Part shown: positions 44,983-54,972 of the stretch, one piece after another
How positions within the stretch are numbered: position 1 is the stretch's first letter
Layout: the number at the start of each line of letters is the position of its first letter
Source: a virus
Virus record (IMG/VR): IMGVR_UViG_3300028392_000029
Span: 1 to 64,000 of that record
Length of the DNA: 64,000 nucleotides
Reading direction: 5' to 3' (one strand)
Position numbers and translations under genes: made by a program
Notes under the pieces: model-generated
What the model was told of the DNA's origin: nothing
Database searches by the model: none
Seen by the model: the letters and a program-made list of their open reading frames with translations, nothing else

Positions 44983-47900
44983 GCCTGTGCTTCACTCCAG
45001 CGCAACAACACGTTGGTATTAATGTTACCAGTACCCGACGCACGATACAAGTTAATACACAATACGTCTGGACCATTTGGATAGCAACCTCTGCCACCTA
45101 AGGTAGTATTAGTCAATTCTTTCAGTCCTGACAGATCTAAAACAGCTTCTGTACCAGGCGCCGCAATAAACGAGAATACAGTTTCACCTGGTTGCGCATA
45201 TGCCGGCAAACCAAAGGAGAACGTAATTGTTGTGTTGTTTGGTACACTAATCAACGCACTCTGTGTAAAGTTAATTCGATAATAGCTTGTGCCACCAAAC
45301 GAACTCAATACACTTACACTAGATATAGTTGTTCCAGATGGAAAGTATGTAGGAGTTACAACTAATGTACCAACACCAGCTCCATTGCTAGCAACTAGTG
45401 CTTCCCATGATGCTTGTGAGAAATACTGGAAGCTAGATGTTGCTGATACAATAGCAGGTGTTACAGCAAAGTACGGAGTTGCAGTAATAGCAATACCCGA
45501 CAATGTCGACTGCGTTGGCGCTACAGTCCAAGTTGTTCCACTACCGCTGACTATTTTTGCATCAGCTGTTAAACCTGAGCCAGTTAGAGCCATACCTGCT
45601 GAAAAAGTACCTGTAACAGTTCCACCAATAGTTAGTGTAGTTGTGCTAAAGCTACAGCTTGATGCCGTAGCATATGTAACAGCCACGCTTGAAGGTTTAC
45701 TCATTGTTAACGCATAATACGCTATGGCTGTAAATGTCACTTGAGTTCCGCTTGGAACATTTATTAGTAAAGGATTACTAAATGTTACAATATAATAACT
45801 TGTACTATTAAATGTTTGAATACTACTAATTGTACTAATTGTAGTACCAGCAGTTAGTTTGAACGGATCATTAGTGCTATTGCCTACAACAGGAGTACCA
45901 ATCGGTAATGAGTTCCACGATGCTTGTGTAAAATATAGTGTGCTAGTTGTGGCAGCGGCAGTACCACCCACTGACAATGTAATTGTAGATAAACTATTAT
46001 TGTTAACAACACGCGGAGTACCGGCTAATACTGTTCCAAAATTAGAAGCATTGACCTGTACCCCAGTTGTTGAACAACTTACCACGGTATAGGTACCATT
46101 GTAACCCGAAGCTACACCAGTTAATCCTGACACAGTAATACTATCACCATTACTATACGGAGCATAAGTCTGTGCGGCAAATGTAAATGTTGCTGTTGGG
46201 TTAGTGTAAACAATTCCAGTAATTGTTAAGTTTGACACTACTGGATTGTGTGCAGTATTAGTACCAGCACTAAATGCCACGTTATAATATGAATAACCAG
46301 CTGAGCTAAACGGTCCAGTAACACCAGTCACTGTTGTGTTAGCAGGGAAGTCTGTACTGTAGACATTGTTACCTACGCTTCCGCCTAGTGTTGTCCAACT
46401 AGTTTGTAATATAGCTATTGTAGTAGCACCACTTGCTGTTTTAAAAAATGCACTCGGCGGTATTGAAATGCTACCAATAAGTTGAGCCAGTGTTGTAGCA
46501 ATTGGTGATGGGTTTGCAATCACAGTACTAATTGTAGTACCTGCTGGAAACTTAGTTTCTGCAGAAGACAACGCATATCCAGCTTGAGCTCCTAAAGTGT
46601 CCCAGCTGGTTTTAGTTACATACACGTTAGATGAACCAATTGCTTGGTTAAACAACGCACTTGACGGCATTGCTGCCGTACCAGTTGGTGCTGAAATTAC
46701 TGTTGCTGTTGCTGTTGTAGTTGAACCACCACCTGCCCAGCTAACAGAACCGCCCGGTGCTACTTGTGTAAAGCTAGGTTGTCCACCGGCTGCCTGACTT
46801 GCTAGACCTGCCCATGTAATAGAGCCTGGATCTGTTGGATAGTTGGCAGGATTTAGTACACCCTGAACAATGATACCACCAGTACCCGAGTCTGATGTAA
46901 CTTGAATTTCTTGTAACAATAATTGCGCACGATTAATAAGTTCTCTGTCGCCCAAGTCGCCAATAATAGCGTTTGATACGCTAGGTGCTAGTCGAATTAA
47001 GAACGCTGTTGCTACTGTAGTTGAAACTTGAATACCAGTAGATGCATAGTTAAACAAATATCCTCGGTCATCATCAAAGCGTCCGTCTGTTAAGAAAGCT
47101 GAACCCCAATGACTAATGTTTGGACTAATAGTATTACTAACTAAAATAACTCCAGTATTAATTTCATGGACTGCGGCTGCGCCGGCAGTAAATGAACGAT
47201 TTGCACCACCTACATAGTTAAGCATTGGACTAGCACGTGAACAACCTGTTAAGTTGTTACCAGTCTTGCCAGTAAAACTGATTAGTTCGTTGTCAATGTA
47301 AACTTGTCCTGAATCATTTGGAAAATAAGTTCCATCGGTTAACGGTATTACTGTGGCAGTAGCAGTGATACTACTTGCTAGTTTGCTCACAGCACTTTCA
47401 TTAATAACTTCGTAACGCACAGGCATGTTACCAGTACGCATATAAGCCTCGGTGTTTACGTTTGAGTTACGAATACGATGTGCAAACACATAGTTACCGT
47501 CAGAACCGCGTAGCATAAAATCAATAAAACCAGCACCATACCATGACCATTGTAATCCGATCATCTGCATTTTGCCAATGTCTAAGTTATATCCGCTTGG
47601 GCCTGTACCATCTAAATGATCTAGGTTAAACTCGCTTTGTTTTACAATTACGTCTTGTACCAAACATGCTTTACTTGACACACAGGCAGTATTACCTCGA
47701 TAGTCAGGAGTCACTGTCATAGTTGTTTGAGTTGGTACACTGCTTACCACGTGCGTCATACCTTTGATAGTAATCCTATCTCCGGCTTTGACTTGATCTC
47801 TAAATCTTGTATTAACTCCCGTTAATGTATTACTGTTTGGACTAATACTAACAGTACCGGCTAGTTTAAGCGTACTTGATCTACGTACTACGCTAAGATA

Positions 47901-50900
47901 TTGTCCGTCATACTGCCAGAACATACCGTTTTGGTCGTCAAATGTTCCTGCACGTACTGTGGCACCATGCCACCTAATTACAGTCATCTGCGCACTAGTT
48001 GTGATAGTTGCATATATGTTAGTTAATACAGTAGTAGCTCTAACCACTAGCACACGTTCACTAATTACACTATCAACAATATAGGTGCCGTTATAGCCAG
48101 CTGTATCAACACCAACAATTCTAATGTATCCCCCTGGTTGGCAACCGTGATCAACATCGTCTGTAGTTAATGTTATAAATGATCCGACAGCAGTTCCGGT
48201 TGACGACATGCTTTGAATATCAAAACTTGGTGCAAATAACGCACCGGTAGTATACATAATACCCTTACCAGACTGATAACGAATATATTTCTTACTCATA
48301 CGAATTGCTTGCGCAGAGTGTTGCGGGCCGCCAGTACCTAAAATAACTCCACCGTCAAACGGTCTATGTTGGAAGAAACTATTTGGTCTAGCGTAAACTG
48401 TACCAATTAAAGCTGTGCCTGTATCAATAGTGCCGGCAGTTCTAGCAGTATAAATTATTGTTGTCGGTGTTGGAACTTGTTCAACAAAGAAAGGACCTTT
48501 GGCAAAAGAGTGATTTGTTCCTGTTGAGCTTATGTCGCACAACATACTCATGCCTGGCACAAGACCGTGATTTGAACTAAATGTGATTAATATTTTTGAA
48601 ATTGCCGCAGTAGTTATTGTAGTACTATCTGGTATGTTTGCTGTTACAAAATCAGTTAACGAAACTGTTGAGTAAAAAGCAATTGTAGATGCACTAACTG
48701 AGGTCCCGGAGAAAGTAAATCCGCCGATGGATCCACCAGTTACTGTTGTTATAACAATAGTTAAATCGTTAGCCGCAGTTGCACCTTCTAATGCAGTTCC
48801 TAATATTTTAATTCTATCGCCAACTTGGTAATTAGTACCTAATTGATTAGATACAACTGAATAAGATCCAGCTGACCTAGTAATGTCAAAAGTACCGCCG
48901 GTACCAACACCTACTGAGCTAGTACTTGATAACCCAGTATATGTTGCATCTGGATTTCGAGCAACTCCACTTGTTGTAAAACTGTTAATTGCTCCTTGAG
49001 CGTTTACACCTGTAACTGTAATCGTTAAATCGTTGCCAGGCGTTGTTCCGCCTAAACTAGTACCCAATACTGTAATCGTTTCGTTTAATACATAGCCAGT
49101 TCCAACGGCACTTATTAACACATTATATGCTGTGGCATTTGTAGTAACTGAAAATTTAGCATTTGTTCCTGACCCAGAAGTGCTAGATTGACCTACGTTT
49201 GTAAATGTAGCTTCGCCGCTAATACTAGTTCCAGTATAGCTTAATGTCGCTACTCCACCGCTGCCGTCAATAGTAGATACGGTTACTGTAATGTCGTTTG
49301 CTGGAGATGTTCCGCCTAATGCAGTACCAAGAATAACAATCTGTTTTCCAACAACATAACCAGTACCTGCAGTTGTTGCAGTTACAGATCCATATGCGCC
49401 GCTTGTTCGTACAACAGTGAATATTGCGCCAGAACCAACTCCAACAATATTAGTACCACCTACATTAGTATATGTTGCTGTTGATCCAATTCTAACAGTG
49501 GTCAATGGATTATTAACATAGACTGTTGTACCAATAACCGAGTTTACAAATGTAGCAGTACCTGTGCCGTTGTCTATGCCTAGGCCTTCAACAATACCGG
49601 TTGCATCAGTAACTACAAAACTAATATCATTTAAAACTGTAGTAGTAAGAACTGTAGCTGTGGCTATTAATCCACCTGTGCCAATAGTTCCCGACACTTG
49701 AGTACCAGACGGAATTCCAGTTCCAGAAATTGGTACACCTGCCGGCGGTGCAGTTCCTGTGTAGGCTATCTGTTGACTGCCCAACGGTGTAATAAATTTG
49801 CTGGTTAATGTGCCTACAGCACCGTTAGAGTTAACGCTAAAAATTGGAGTGCCAATTGATGCACCTGTATAAAAATTACCTTTGCGCAACTGTGTATAGT
49901 TGCTACTTAGTACATCTCCGTTATTTGTACCAACTTTACTAGTTGAATAATACGTAAATGTAGTTAAGGTAGGTGCAGAGAATACAATAAACGAGCCTTC
50001 AGCACGAGCGAAGCCTGCTACAGAATTAGCAAACGCTGAAATAGTAAATGGTGTTCCAACGGTTAATCCATGACTACTTTGAGTTGTAACAGTAATCAAG
50101 CTAGAACCAACACCAGCTGTACCAGATGAAGCATCTGTAACTACTGATACTACACTTATATCTGTTCCAGGCAATTCATAAATTGACGGATATCCACGTG
50201 CAATACCAATAGCCTGCCACTTAGTAGGCTGTAGTCCGTACTCAAAGTCAGCATCAAGCATTGACTGTGGTTGTGCCACACGTTGACGTTCAATGGCATC
50301 TGTACCAAAGTCATAAGGACGGGTACGCATTTCTTTATCTTCAACAAATATTTGTACATCGTCTGTAGTAGAACCTGTTGAAGTATCAATATCAAATGTA
50401 ATTGAAGTTACATAATCAGCCGTTTGTATAAACTGCGGAAAATCTAAATCTGGGAACGTACCATTACTATCGTATGTTCCAGCATATGAAACTCTCGCTG
50501 AATGTTGATTATCAGCAAAGTTATATAAAATTGTATTGCTTGTGGTATTTGTAATTAATAAAAGAGTATCAAGTTTTTGTTTACCTTGAACCTTAACTGT
50601 AGTAACACCGTTAACTAGTGTTGGTAATGCTGAAGTACCGTTTGTTATTACATTAGTTAATATTCCAGACAGTGTATTAATTCGTCCAACTGCACCTGCT
50701 TCGTATGTAATTCCTCCAATTCGAACAATTGGGACTGCTGATTGTTTTGGATTTGCATACGCGGCTTGTGGTAAGATATATGTGTTGATCAGCGTGGCAA
50801 TAAATTGATGCGTTAGTATTTCTGATCTACGATCACCGGTAATCTGAGGATAACCACTGCTCCAATATCTACTAGAAATTAAACTAATTTGATAGTTTCC

Positions 50901-51656
50901 GCCGTAGCGTAGATCATTCAAGTAGGCATTCAATACAAATCCAATATCACGTTGACATTTTGCACTGTCATAGATATAATTTGTAAATGCGTATGTTGGA
51001 TATACTATTGCTGGTAATGTACTTAATCCGCCGCTAATCACTCCGCTAATGTATGTTGACAGTCCAGTGACTTGAGTTTGCGCGGCTGTTTCTGCAACTG
51101 TTCCAGTTAAGTTTTGTGTGCTTGTTACAGGACTTTGTTGGCTAGTATATGCTACTTTCTTTAGAATATAATTGCTGATAATATTCCAAAGTTGAGTTTG
51201 TATTGCAAGCTCAACAGGTGAGTTAACAATTTGAATAACACCGCTTAGATAATACTGGCTGGCAACATAGCTAACATTTTCATTTCCGCCCCATTGCACA
51301 TCTTGAGTCAATGCTGTAACCAAGTAGCCAACATCTCGTTTGCATTTTGCAATTAACGTTGCAGTATAAGAATAATTGTAAAAGGTTGTACCAACACCTG
51401 CACTGGCTATCTGTGCAGTAGTCCAAGCTGAAATTTCATCTGCAATAAATGTAGCATTGTTTTTTAATAGTGCAACGGCATTTGGATATATGCTTTGCGC
51501 AGAATTTGCTGTTACTTGGCTGGCAATCCATGCTGTTGCTTCTTTGGTAATAAAGTTTAAATTACTGTTTATTAATGAGTACGCATTTGGATACGCATTA
51601 CTACTACTTGCAACTCCCGGTAAAAAAACATAATTCTGTATTCTTTTCTTAGCCAT
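44979..51656 (-). CDS. giant tail-fibre/baseplate protein
   Basis: 2225 residues. N-terminal tandem modules: YPNAYSLINSNLNFI...AWIASQV repeated as YPNAVALLKNNATFI...AWTTAQI, then two larger copies with CKRDVGYLVTALTQDVQWGG and CQRDIGFVLNAYLNDLRYGG. Residues about 720-990 are three beta modules (GTGYVVGKQIVILGTALGG type). The centre (YVRxS... GMFWQYDGQYLSVVRRSSTL; LRGSDGNYVFAHRIRNSN) is the conserved fibre core, and the C-terminal third is Thr/Ser/Gly-rich, ending NTNVLLRWSEAQA. Likely long or short tail fibre, or baseplate-attached spike, contacting the cell surface. Confidence 0.8.
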   Translation of the reverse strand: MAKKRIQNYVFLPGVASSSNAYPNAYSLINSNLNFITKEATAWIASQVTANSAQSIYPNAVALLKNNATFIADEISAWTTAQIASAGVGTTFYNYSYTATLIAKCKRDVGYLVTALTQDVQWGGNENVSYVASQYYLSGVIQIVNSPVELAIQTQLWNIISNYILKKVAYTSQQSPVTSTQNLTGTVAETAAQTQVTGLSTYISGVISGGLSTLPAIVYPTYAFTNYIYDSAKCQRDIGFVLNAYLNDLRYGGNYQISLISSRYWSSGYPQITGDRRSEILTHQFIATLINTYILPQAAYANPKQSAVPIVRIGGITYEAGAVGRINTLSGILTNVITNGTSALPTLVNGVTTVKVQGKQKLDTLLLITNTTSNTILYNFADNQHSARVSYAGTYDSNGTFPDLDFPQFIQTADYVTSITFDIDTSTGSTTDDVQIFVEDKEMRTRPYDFGTDAIERQRVAQPQSMLDADFEYGLQPTKWQAIGIARGYPSIYELPGTDISVVSVVTDASSGTAGVGSSLITVTTQSSHGLTVGTPFTISAFANSVAGFARAEGSFIVFSAPTLTTFTYYSTSKVGTNNGDVLSSNYTQLRKGNFYTGASIGTPIFSVNSNGAVGTLTSKFITPLGSQQIAYTGTAPPAGVPISGTGIPSGTQVSGTIGTGGLIATATVLTTTVLNDISFVVTDATGIVEGLGIDNGTGTATFVNSVIGTTVYVNNPLTTVRIGSTATYTNVGGTNIVGVGSGAIFTVVRTSGAYGSVTATTAGTGYVVGKQIVILGTALGGTSPANDITVTVSTIDGSGGVATLSYTGTSISGEATFTNVGQSSTSGSGTNAKFSVTTNATAYNVLISAVGTGYVLNETITVLGTSLGGTTPGNDLTITVTGVNAQGAINSFTTSGVARNPDATYTGLSSTSSVGVGTGGTFDITRSAGSYSVVSNQLGTNYQVGDRIKILGTALEGATAANDLTIVITTVTGGSIGGFTFSGTSVSASTIAFYSTVSLTDFVTANIPDSTTITTAAISKILITFSSNHGLVPGMSMLCDISSTGTNHSFAKGPFFVEQVPTPTTIIYTARTAGTIDTGTALIGTVYARPNSFFQHRPFDGGVILGTGGPQHSAQAIRMSKKYIRYQSGKGIMYTTGALFAPSFDIQSMSSTGTAVGSFITLTTDDVDHGCQPGGYIRIVGVDTAGYNGTYIVDSVISERVLVVRATTVLTNIYATITTSAQMTVIRWHGATVRAGTFDDQNGMFWQYDGQYLSVVRRSSTLKLAGTVSISPNSNTLTGVNTRFRDQVKAGDRITIKGMTHVVSSVPTQTTMTVTPDYRGNTACVSSKACLVQDVIVKQSEFNLDHLDGTGPSGYNLDIGKMQMIGLQWSWYGAGFIDFMLRGSDGNYVFAHRIRNSNVNTEAYMRTGNMPVRYEVINESAVSKLASSITATATVIPLTDGTYFPNDSGQVYIDNELISFTGKTGNNLTGCSRASPMLNYVGGANRSFTAGAAAVHEINTGVILVSNTISPNISHWGSAFLTDGRFDDDRGYLFNYASTGIQVSTTVATAFLIRLAPSVSNAIIGDLGDRELINRAQLLLQEIQVTSDSGTGGIIVQGVLNPANYPTDPGSITWAGLASQAAGGQPSFTQVAPGGSVSWAGGGSTTTATATVISAPTGTAAMPSSALFNQAIGSSNVYVTKTSWDTLGAQAGYALSSAETKFPAGTTISTVIANPSPIATTLAQLIGSISIPPSAFFKTASGATTIAILQTSWTTLGGSVGNNVYSTDFPANTTVTGVTGPFSSAGYSYYNVAFSAGTNTAHNPVVSNLTITGIVYTNPTATFTFAAQTYAPYSNGDSITVSGLTGVASGYNGTYTVVSCSTTGVQVNASNFGTVLAGTPRVVNNNSLSTITLSVGGTAAATTSTLYFTQASWNSLPIGTPVVGNSTNDPFKLTAGTTISTISSIQTFNSTSYYIVTFSNPLLINVPSGTQVTFTAIAYYALTMSKPSSVAVTYATASSCSFSTTTLTIGGTVTGTFSAGMALTGSGLTADAKIVSGSGTTWTVAPTQSTLSGIAITATPYFAVTPAIVSATSSFQYFSQASWEALVASNGAGVGTLVVTPTYFPSGTTISSVSVLSSFGGTSYYRINFTQSALISVPNNTTITFSFGLPAYAQPGETVFSFIAAPGTEAVLDLSGLKELTNTTLGGRGCYPNGPDVLCINLYRASGTGNINTNVLLRWSEAQA

Positions 51657-51669
51657 TCACAATTCTCCG

Positions 51670-52188
51670 TTATGCACCTAGCGCAATTGCTAGCGCAGAT
51701 GCTTTACTATCTACGTATTGTTTGTTTGTTGCCTGGGTAGACAATGTAGGGGTTGGAACTGTTATTGTTCCGTTTGCTGTAATCGATGTTGCAATTATTG
51801 ATGTAAAATTACCAGCGGCTGGTGTTGTAACACCTATTGTCATGTTGTTGATATTTCCAACACCGTTAGAAGAAATTGAAACAGTAGTTCCTGAAAACGT
51901 TAAATTAGAGCCTGCACTTATTGCTACAACACCGGTTGCACTAATAGCCACTGTGCTTCCGCCCGATATCTGTGTATTGCCGCCAACTATTAGATTACTT
52001 AGTGTTCCTAATCTTGTTAAACTACTGCTTACAATACCACTACCTAAAGTAGAACTACTAAGAACCGTAGCTCCCGATATTAAAAAATTTGATAGGGTAT
52101 TAACGTTACCATTAGAGTCAACAGTAAATCCTGGACTTTCAAACCCAGCTTCTGATCTTAGATATTTTTGATTTACAATAAATGTCAT
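51670..52188 (-). CDS. small fibre protein
   Basis: 172 residues. N-terminal MTFIVNQKYLRSEAGFESPG (fibre-joining type), a Ser/Thr/Gly/Ile-rich region of regular strands that looks like a beta-helix, and the C-terminal TLSTQATNKQYVDSKASALA, a pattern typical of tail-fibre ends before a trimerising segment. Lies 13 nt before the giant fibre gene in transcription order. Late promoter GTAAATA at 52208-52214 and RBS AGGAAT. Confidence 0.72.
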   Translation of the reverse strand: MTFIVNQKYLRSEAGFESPGFTVDSNGNVNTLSNFLISGATVLSSSTLGSGIVSSSLTRLGTLSNLIVGGNTQISGGSTVAISATGVVAISAGSNLTFSGTTVSISSNGVGNINNMTIGVTTPAAGNFTSIIATSITANGTITVPTPTLSTQATNKQYVDSKASALAIALGA

Positions 52189-52207
52189 CTCTATTCCTGT
52201 TAGTATG

Positions 52208-52214
52208 TATTTAC
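52208..52214 (-). promoter_or_regulatory. late promoter for the small fibre gene
   Basis: GTAAATA (then CATACTAACAGGAATAGAG) on the minus strand before ATG 52188; shares TAAATACATAC with the sheath promoter. Confidence 0.55.
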
Positions 52215-52238
52215 CCGAATTTTAAAGCACACGGTTTA

Positions 52239-53810
52239 TTACCTAGCCCCTGTTGTACGTCTAGGATAAGTCTGACCCGAAGCTGGTCTAAATCCATAGT
52301 TTAATTTAGGAAATGTAGATCCTGTATGAAAATATTTGTAAATTTGATCCACCTTTGGAGTACCCATACCAGTTACTGGATCCCATCCTGCTGTTGTTGT
52401 ATATCCAGTAGCGTAACCGTTACGGTTATCACCGCTGGTAATGTCATTAAATAATGCGCTGTTGGCATACCAAGTGGCCATATTAAACGGTATTCTAAAT
52501 CCTAGTAATCCAGATAATCTTGCCCATATGCCGGCAAGCAATGGAGCTGATGCGCTGGTACCGCCATATTGCACTAGACTATTGTTTACATAGAATTGAA
52601 AACCTGTGTTAGGATCGGCAGGGGCACTTATATCCGGAACTCCGCGACGCGGTAGTGCAGTTACAGCTCCAGTTGTAGTTGAAGTTTGTGTTCTAGTTGT
52701 TAGGCCGTTTTGCCAACTTGGGCGTGGAACTGTGCTACTAATTCCGCCGCCACTTCCACTCCAAGCAACTTCGCTAGTAATTTGATTACTGCCGTTAAGT
52801 ACTACAGTAGTTCCGCCTGCAGAAACCATGTATTGACTACAGCAAGTATACTGCATATTCAAATCATTTGCTCCGCTATCGCCACTACTGACAAAAACTG
52901 TTATACCCTTGGCAATACAGGCTTGTAGTGCAGTATCATATTGGGTGCCGTCGCCGATGCCCCAGCTGATATCTAGTACACAGGGGTTATTCACAGTATC
53001 AGTAGCAGTGGTATTGATATTATCTATAATATTTTGAGTGCCGCCGTTTGGTGCTGTATAGTAGGCTATTTTTGCTCGGGGTGCGGCTGCGCCGGCACAA
53101 TAGATGTCTAACATACTTTCTGCATCACTAGTGTTACTGGCTGTAGCACCATTAACATTTATTCTAGTAATTGAGGGAGCAGATAATCCAATTCGACTAA
53201 AAGTATTTGTTACATCACTGGCACTATAACCAGTAACATAGCCGCTGTAGGTCAATTCAAAAATACCAATGCACACTCCGTAGCCGTCACCTGTGGGAGA
53301 TTTGTAAGCTGTATTCATTTGAACTGGCGTCACAGCAATTGCCGGTGTCACTGCCATGGGGTCTATATTATGTTTAATTGCATGTTTAACTGCAATAAAA
53401 CTTTCATCAAATCCCGGAACTTGTTCAATCATACTTGCAATGTCTGTTGGTATCGTCGGAGTAACATCGGGCATCATAAAAGTTCTGCCGTCAGCTGTTA
53501 CATCTTGTAGCGTAATTTTAAATAGCCTGTTAAAAACTTCCACAGTTCCTTCGACTTTGACCACACTTTGTCCGTGGTGTGCTTCTGTTACTGTAAGATT
53601 ATTTGATCTAGCCCACGCTGTTACCCTATTTAGATTATCGTCTGTTGCACCAAATTGATAAACAAACTCACTGTGCCCTAAAATTGGTTCGCTCCCGGCA
53701 AGCACATTGTCAGCATACTGTTTTAAAGTCATTCCGTTTTCATGTGTATCTCTAATAAGATACAAACTAATCTTAATAACATCGGTAATATTTTTATTAA
53801 TTGAAGACAT
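52239..53810 (-). CDS. sedolisin (S53, pro-kumamolisin-type) protease
   Basis: 523 residues: propeptide (about 1-150) and peptidase domain. Catalytic set of sedolisins is complete: Glu231 and Asp235 (SDAESMLDIY), Asp311 (SSGDSGAND), Ser419 (YGGTSASAPLLAG); the calcium site is DITSGDN (Asp456) with GWDPVTGMGTP. No signal peptide. The C-terminus GFRPASGQTYPRRTTGAR probably is a virion-attachment tail. It sits between fibre genes, so it likely rides on the virion to digest surface proteins or mature fibres. Sedolisins prefer acidic pH and are rare in phages as far as I know. The minus-strand mRNA at 53688-53704 complements the early hairpin loops. Confidence 0.9.
   Translation of the reverse strand: MSSINKNITDVIKISLYLIRDTHENGMTLKQYADNVLAGSEPILGHSEFVYQFGATDDNLNRVTAWARSNNLTVTEAHHGQSVVKVEGTVEVFNRLFKITLQDVTADGRTFMMPDVTPTIPTDIASMIEQVPGFDESFIAVKHAIKHNIDPMAVTPAIAVTPVQMNTAYKSPTGDGYGVCIGIFELTYSGYVTGYSASDVTNTFSRIGLSAPSITRINVNGATASNTSDAESMLDIYCAGAAAPRAKIAYYTAPNGGTQNIIDNINTTATDTVNNPCVLDISWGIGDGTQYDTALQACIAKGITVFVSSGDSGANDLNMQYTCCSQYMVSAGGTTVVLNGSNQITSEVAWSGSGGGISSTVPRPSWQNGLTTRTQTSTTTGAVTALPRRGVPDISAPADPNTGFQFYVNNSLVQYGGTSASAPLLAGIWARLSGLLGFRIPFNMATWYANSALFNDITSGDNRNGYATGYTTTAGWDPVTGMGTPKVDQIYKYFHTGSTFPKLNYGFRPASGQTYPRRTTGAR
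53688..53704 (+). repeat. 17-nt match to the early hairpin loop
   Basis: TTCGCTCCCGGCAAGCA on the plus strand, identical to 8258-8274; antisense to codons about 36-41 of the sedolisin gene. Confidence 0.9.
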
Positions 53811-53811
53811 A

Positions 53812-54957
53812 TTAGACCTCTAGCTGAACAAATGTCAGTGTAACTGTTATTATAACACTACTAGAACCATTATTATAAATTCTTAACGGAATTGCAGTAG
53901 TTGGCGTTGGTGTTTCTGCACTATAACCAATGATCGCTGGGCTAAAATATTGTGTTGCACCTGTAGTGGTTATAGCTTCTGCAATTACGCCTGTGCCAGG
54001 TGTTGGATCTGTAGTAATACTTCGTCCAGCATCAGATGCCATAGTTGCCGCACTGTTGTAAATTGTCACCCATGCGGCACTTGATGTTTGTATGCTGTAT
54101 AATGCATAGCCTTTAAATCCAGTAATAGTATAAGTGCCACTAGTGCCTGCAGGTAATGTTATTGAATTAACTGACGCTGATGTTCGACTAACTAGGCCGT
54201 TACCTGACCCTCCGCTACTTGAAGCACTAATGACTCCACCAACAATAGTAATACTAGTACCGTCTACTTTGACACCACCTAATGTACTAGTTGTTGCCGC
54301 TGGTAGAGCATATTGTAATGCCCCAATAACGCCATTATTAATTGTAATAGTTGTTCCATCTATCTTGACACCGCCTAATACACTTGTGCTAGCTGTTGGT
54401 AGAGAGTATGAGTTAACTGTACTAATAACACCATTGCTAATAGTAATACTAGTACCGTCTACTTTAACACCGCCTAATTGTCCGCTTGAACTAATTCCTG
54501 CAATAGGTAATGAATACGAACTACTGTCAACAGTTATTGTAGCAACACCGCCTGACACTACAGCACGAGTTAATCCAGTTCCTGTAAAATTTAAAGTAGT
54601 TACAGCATTAGCAGATCCTTGAGTAACTCCTGTATTTTGTACAGTAACTCCTGATATACCTGCTTGCTGTTGAGTGCCTGAAACTGTACTAGTTAATACA
54701 CCAGTTCCGCTATTGTAACTAAACGTTATGCCAGTTGATGTGCCATTTGTTAGTAAGGCTGCGGCAACTGATTTTATATTACTAGAACTTGCACTAAGTA
54801 CATTGCTAGTGTTAATAATACTAGTACCGTCTGCGCTAAGTAGACTACCGGCAGAGCTGGCTTGAACACTCCAAGCTGATCCGTTATAGACCCATGTCGT
54901 ACCGCTATACGTGTATGTTTGATTTGTTATAGGACTTAACGGAAAACTAAAACTCAT
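53812..54957 (-). CDS. fibre protein with GGVKVDGTSITI repeats
   Basis: 381 residues. N-terminal MSFSFPLSPITNQTYTYSGT plus WVYNGSAW (fibre head domain), then a TGxTVQNTGVTQGSANAVTT block and at least three repeats of the form S-L-P-x-A-x-T-S-x-L-GGVKxDGTxITI-x-x-GVI (about residues 165-260), a beta-prism type repeat shared with the next two genes. C-terminal domain ends VTLTFVQLEV. It is a tail-fibre shaft component; the tip is likely its last 120 residues. Confidence 0.75.
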   Translation of the reverse strand: MSFSFPLSPITNQTYTYSGTTWVYNGSAWSVQASSAGSLLSADGTSIINTSNVLSASSSNIKSVAAALLTNGTSTGITFSYNSGTGVLTSTVSGTQQQAGISGVTVQNTGVTQGSANAVTTLNFTGTGLTRAVVSGGVATITVDSSSYSLPIAGISSSGQLGGVKVDGTSITISNGVISTVNSYSLPTASTSVLGGVKIDGTTITINNGVIGALQYALPAATTSTLGGVKVDGTSITIVGGVISASSSGGSGNGLVSRTSASVNSITLPAGTSGTYTITGFKGYALYSIQTSSAAWVTIYNSAATMASDAGRSITTDPTPGTGVIAEAITTTGATQYFSPAIIGYSAETPTPTTAIPLRIYNNGSSSVIITVTLTFVQLEV

Positions 54958-54972
54958 AAGATATCCTTAATA

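Noticed and set aside
45289-46797. Several plus-strand open frames within the giant fibre gene
   Set aside because: Antisense to one continuous 2225-codon gene with clear fibre repeats; Thr/Val-rich genes readily give antisense frames.
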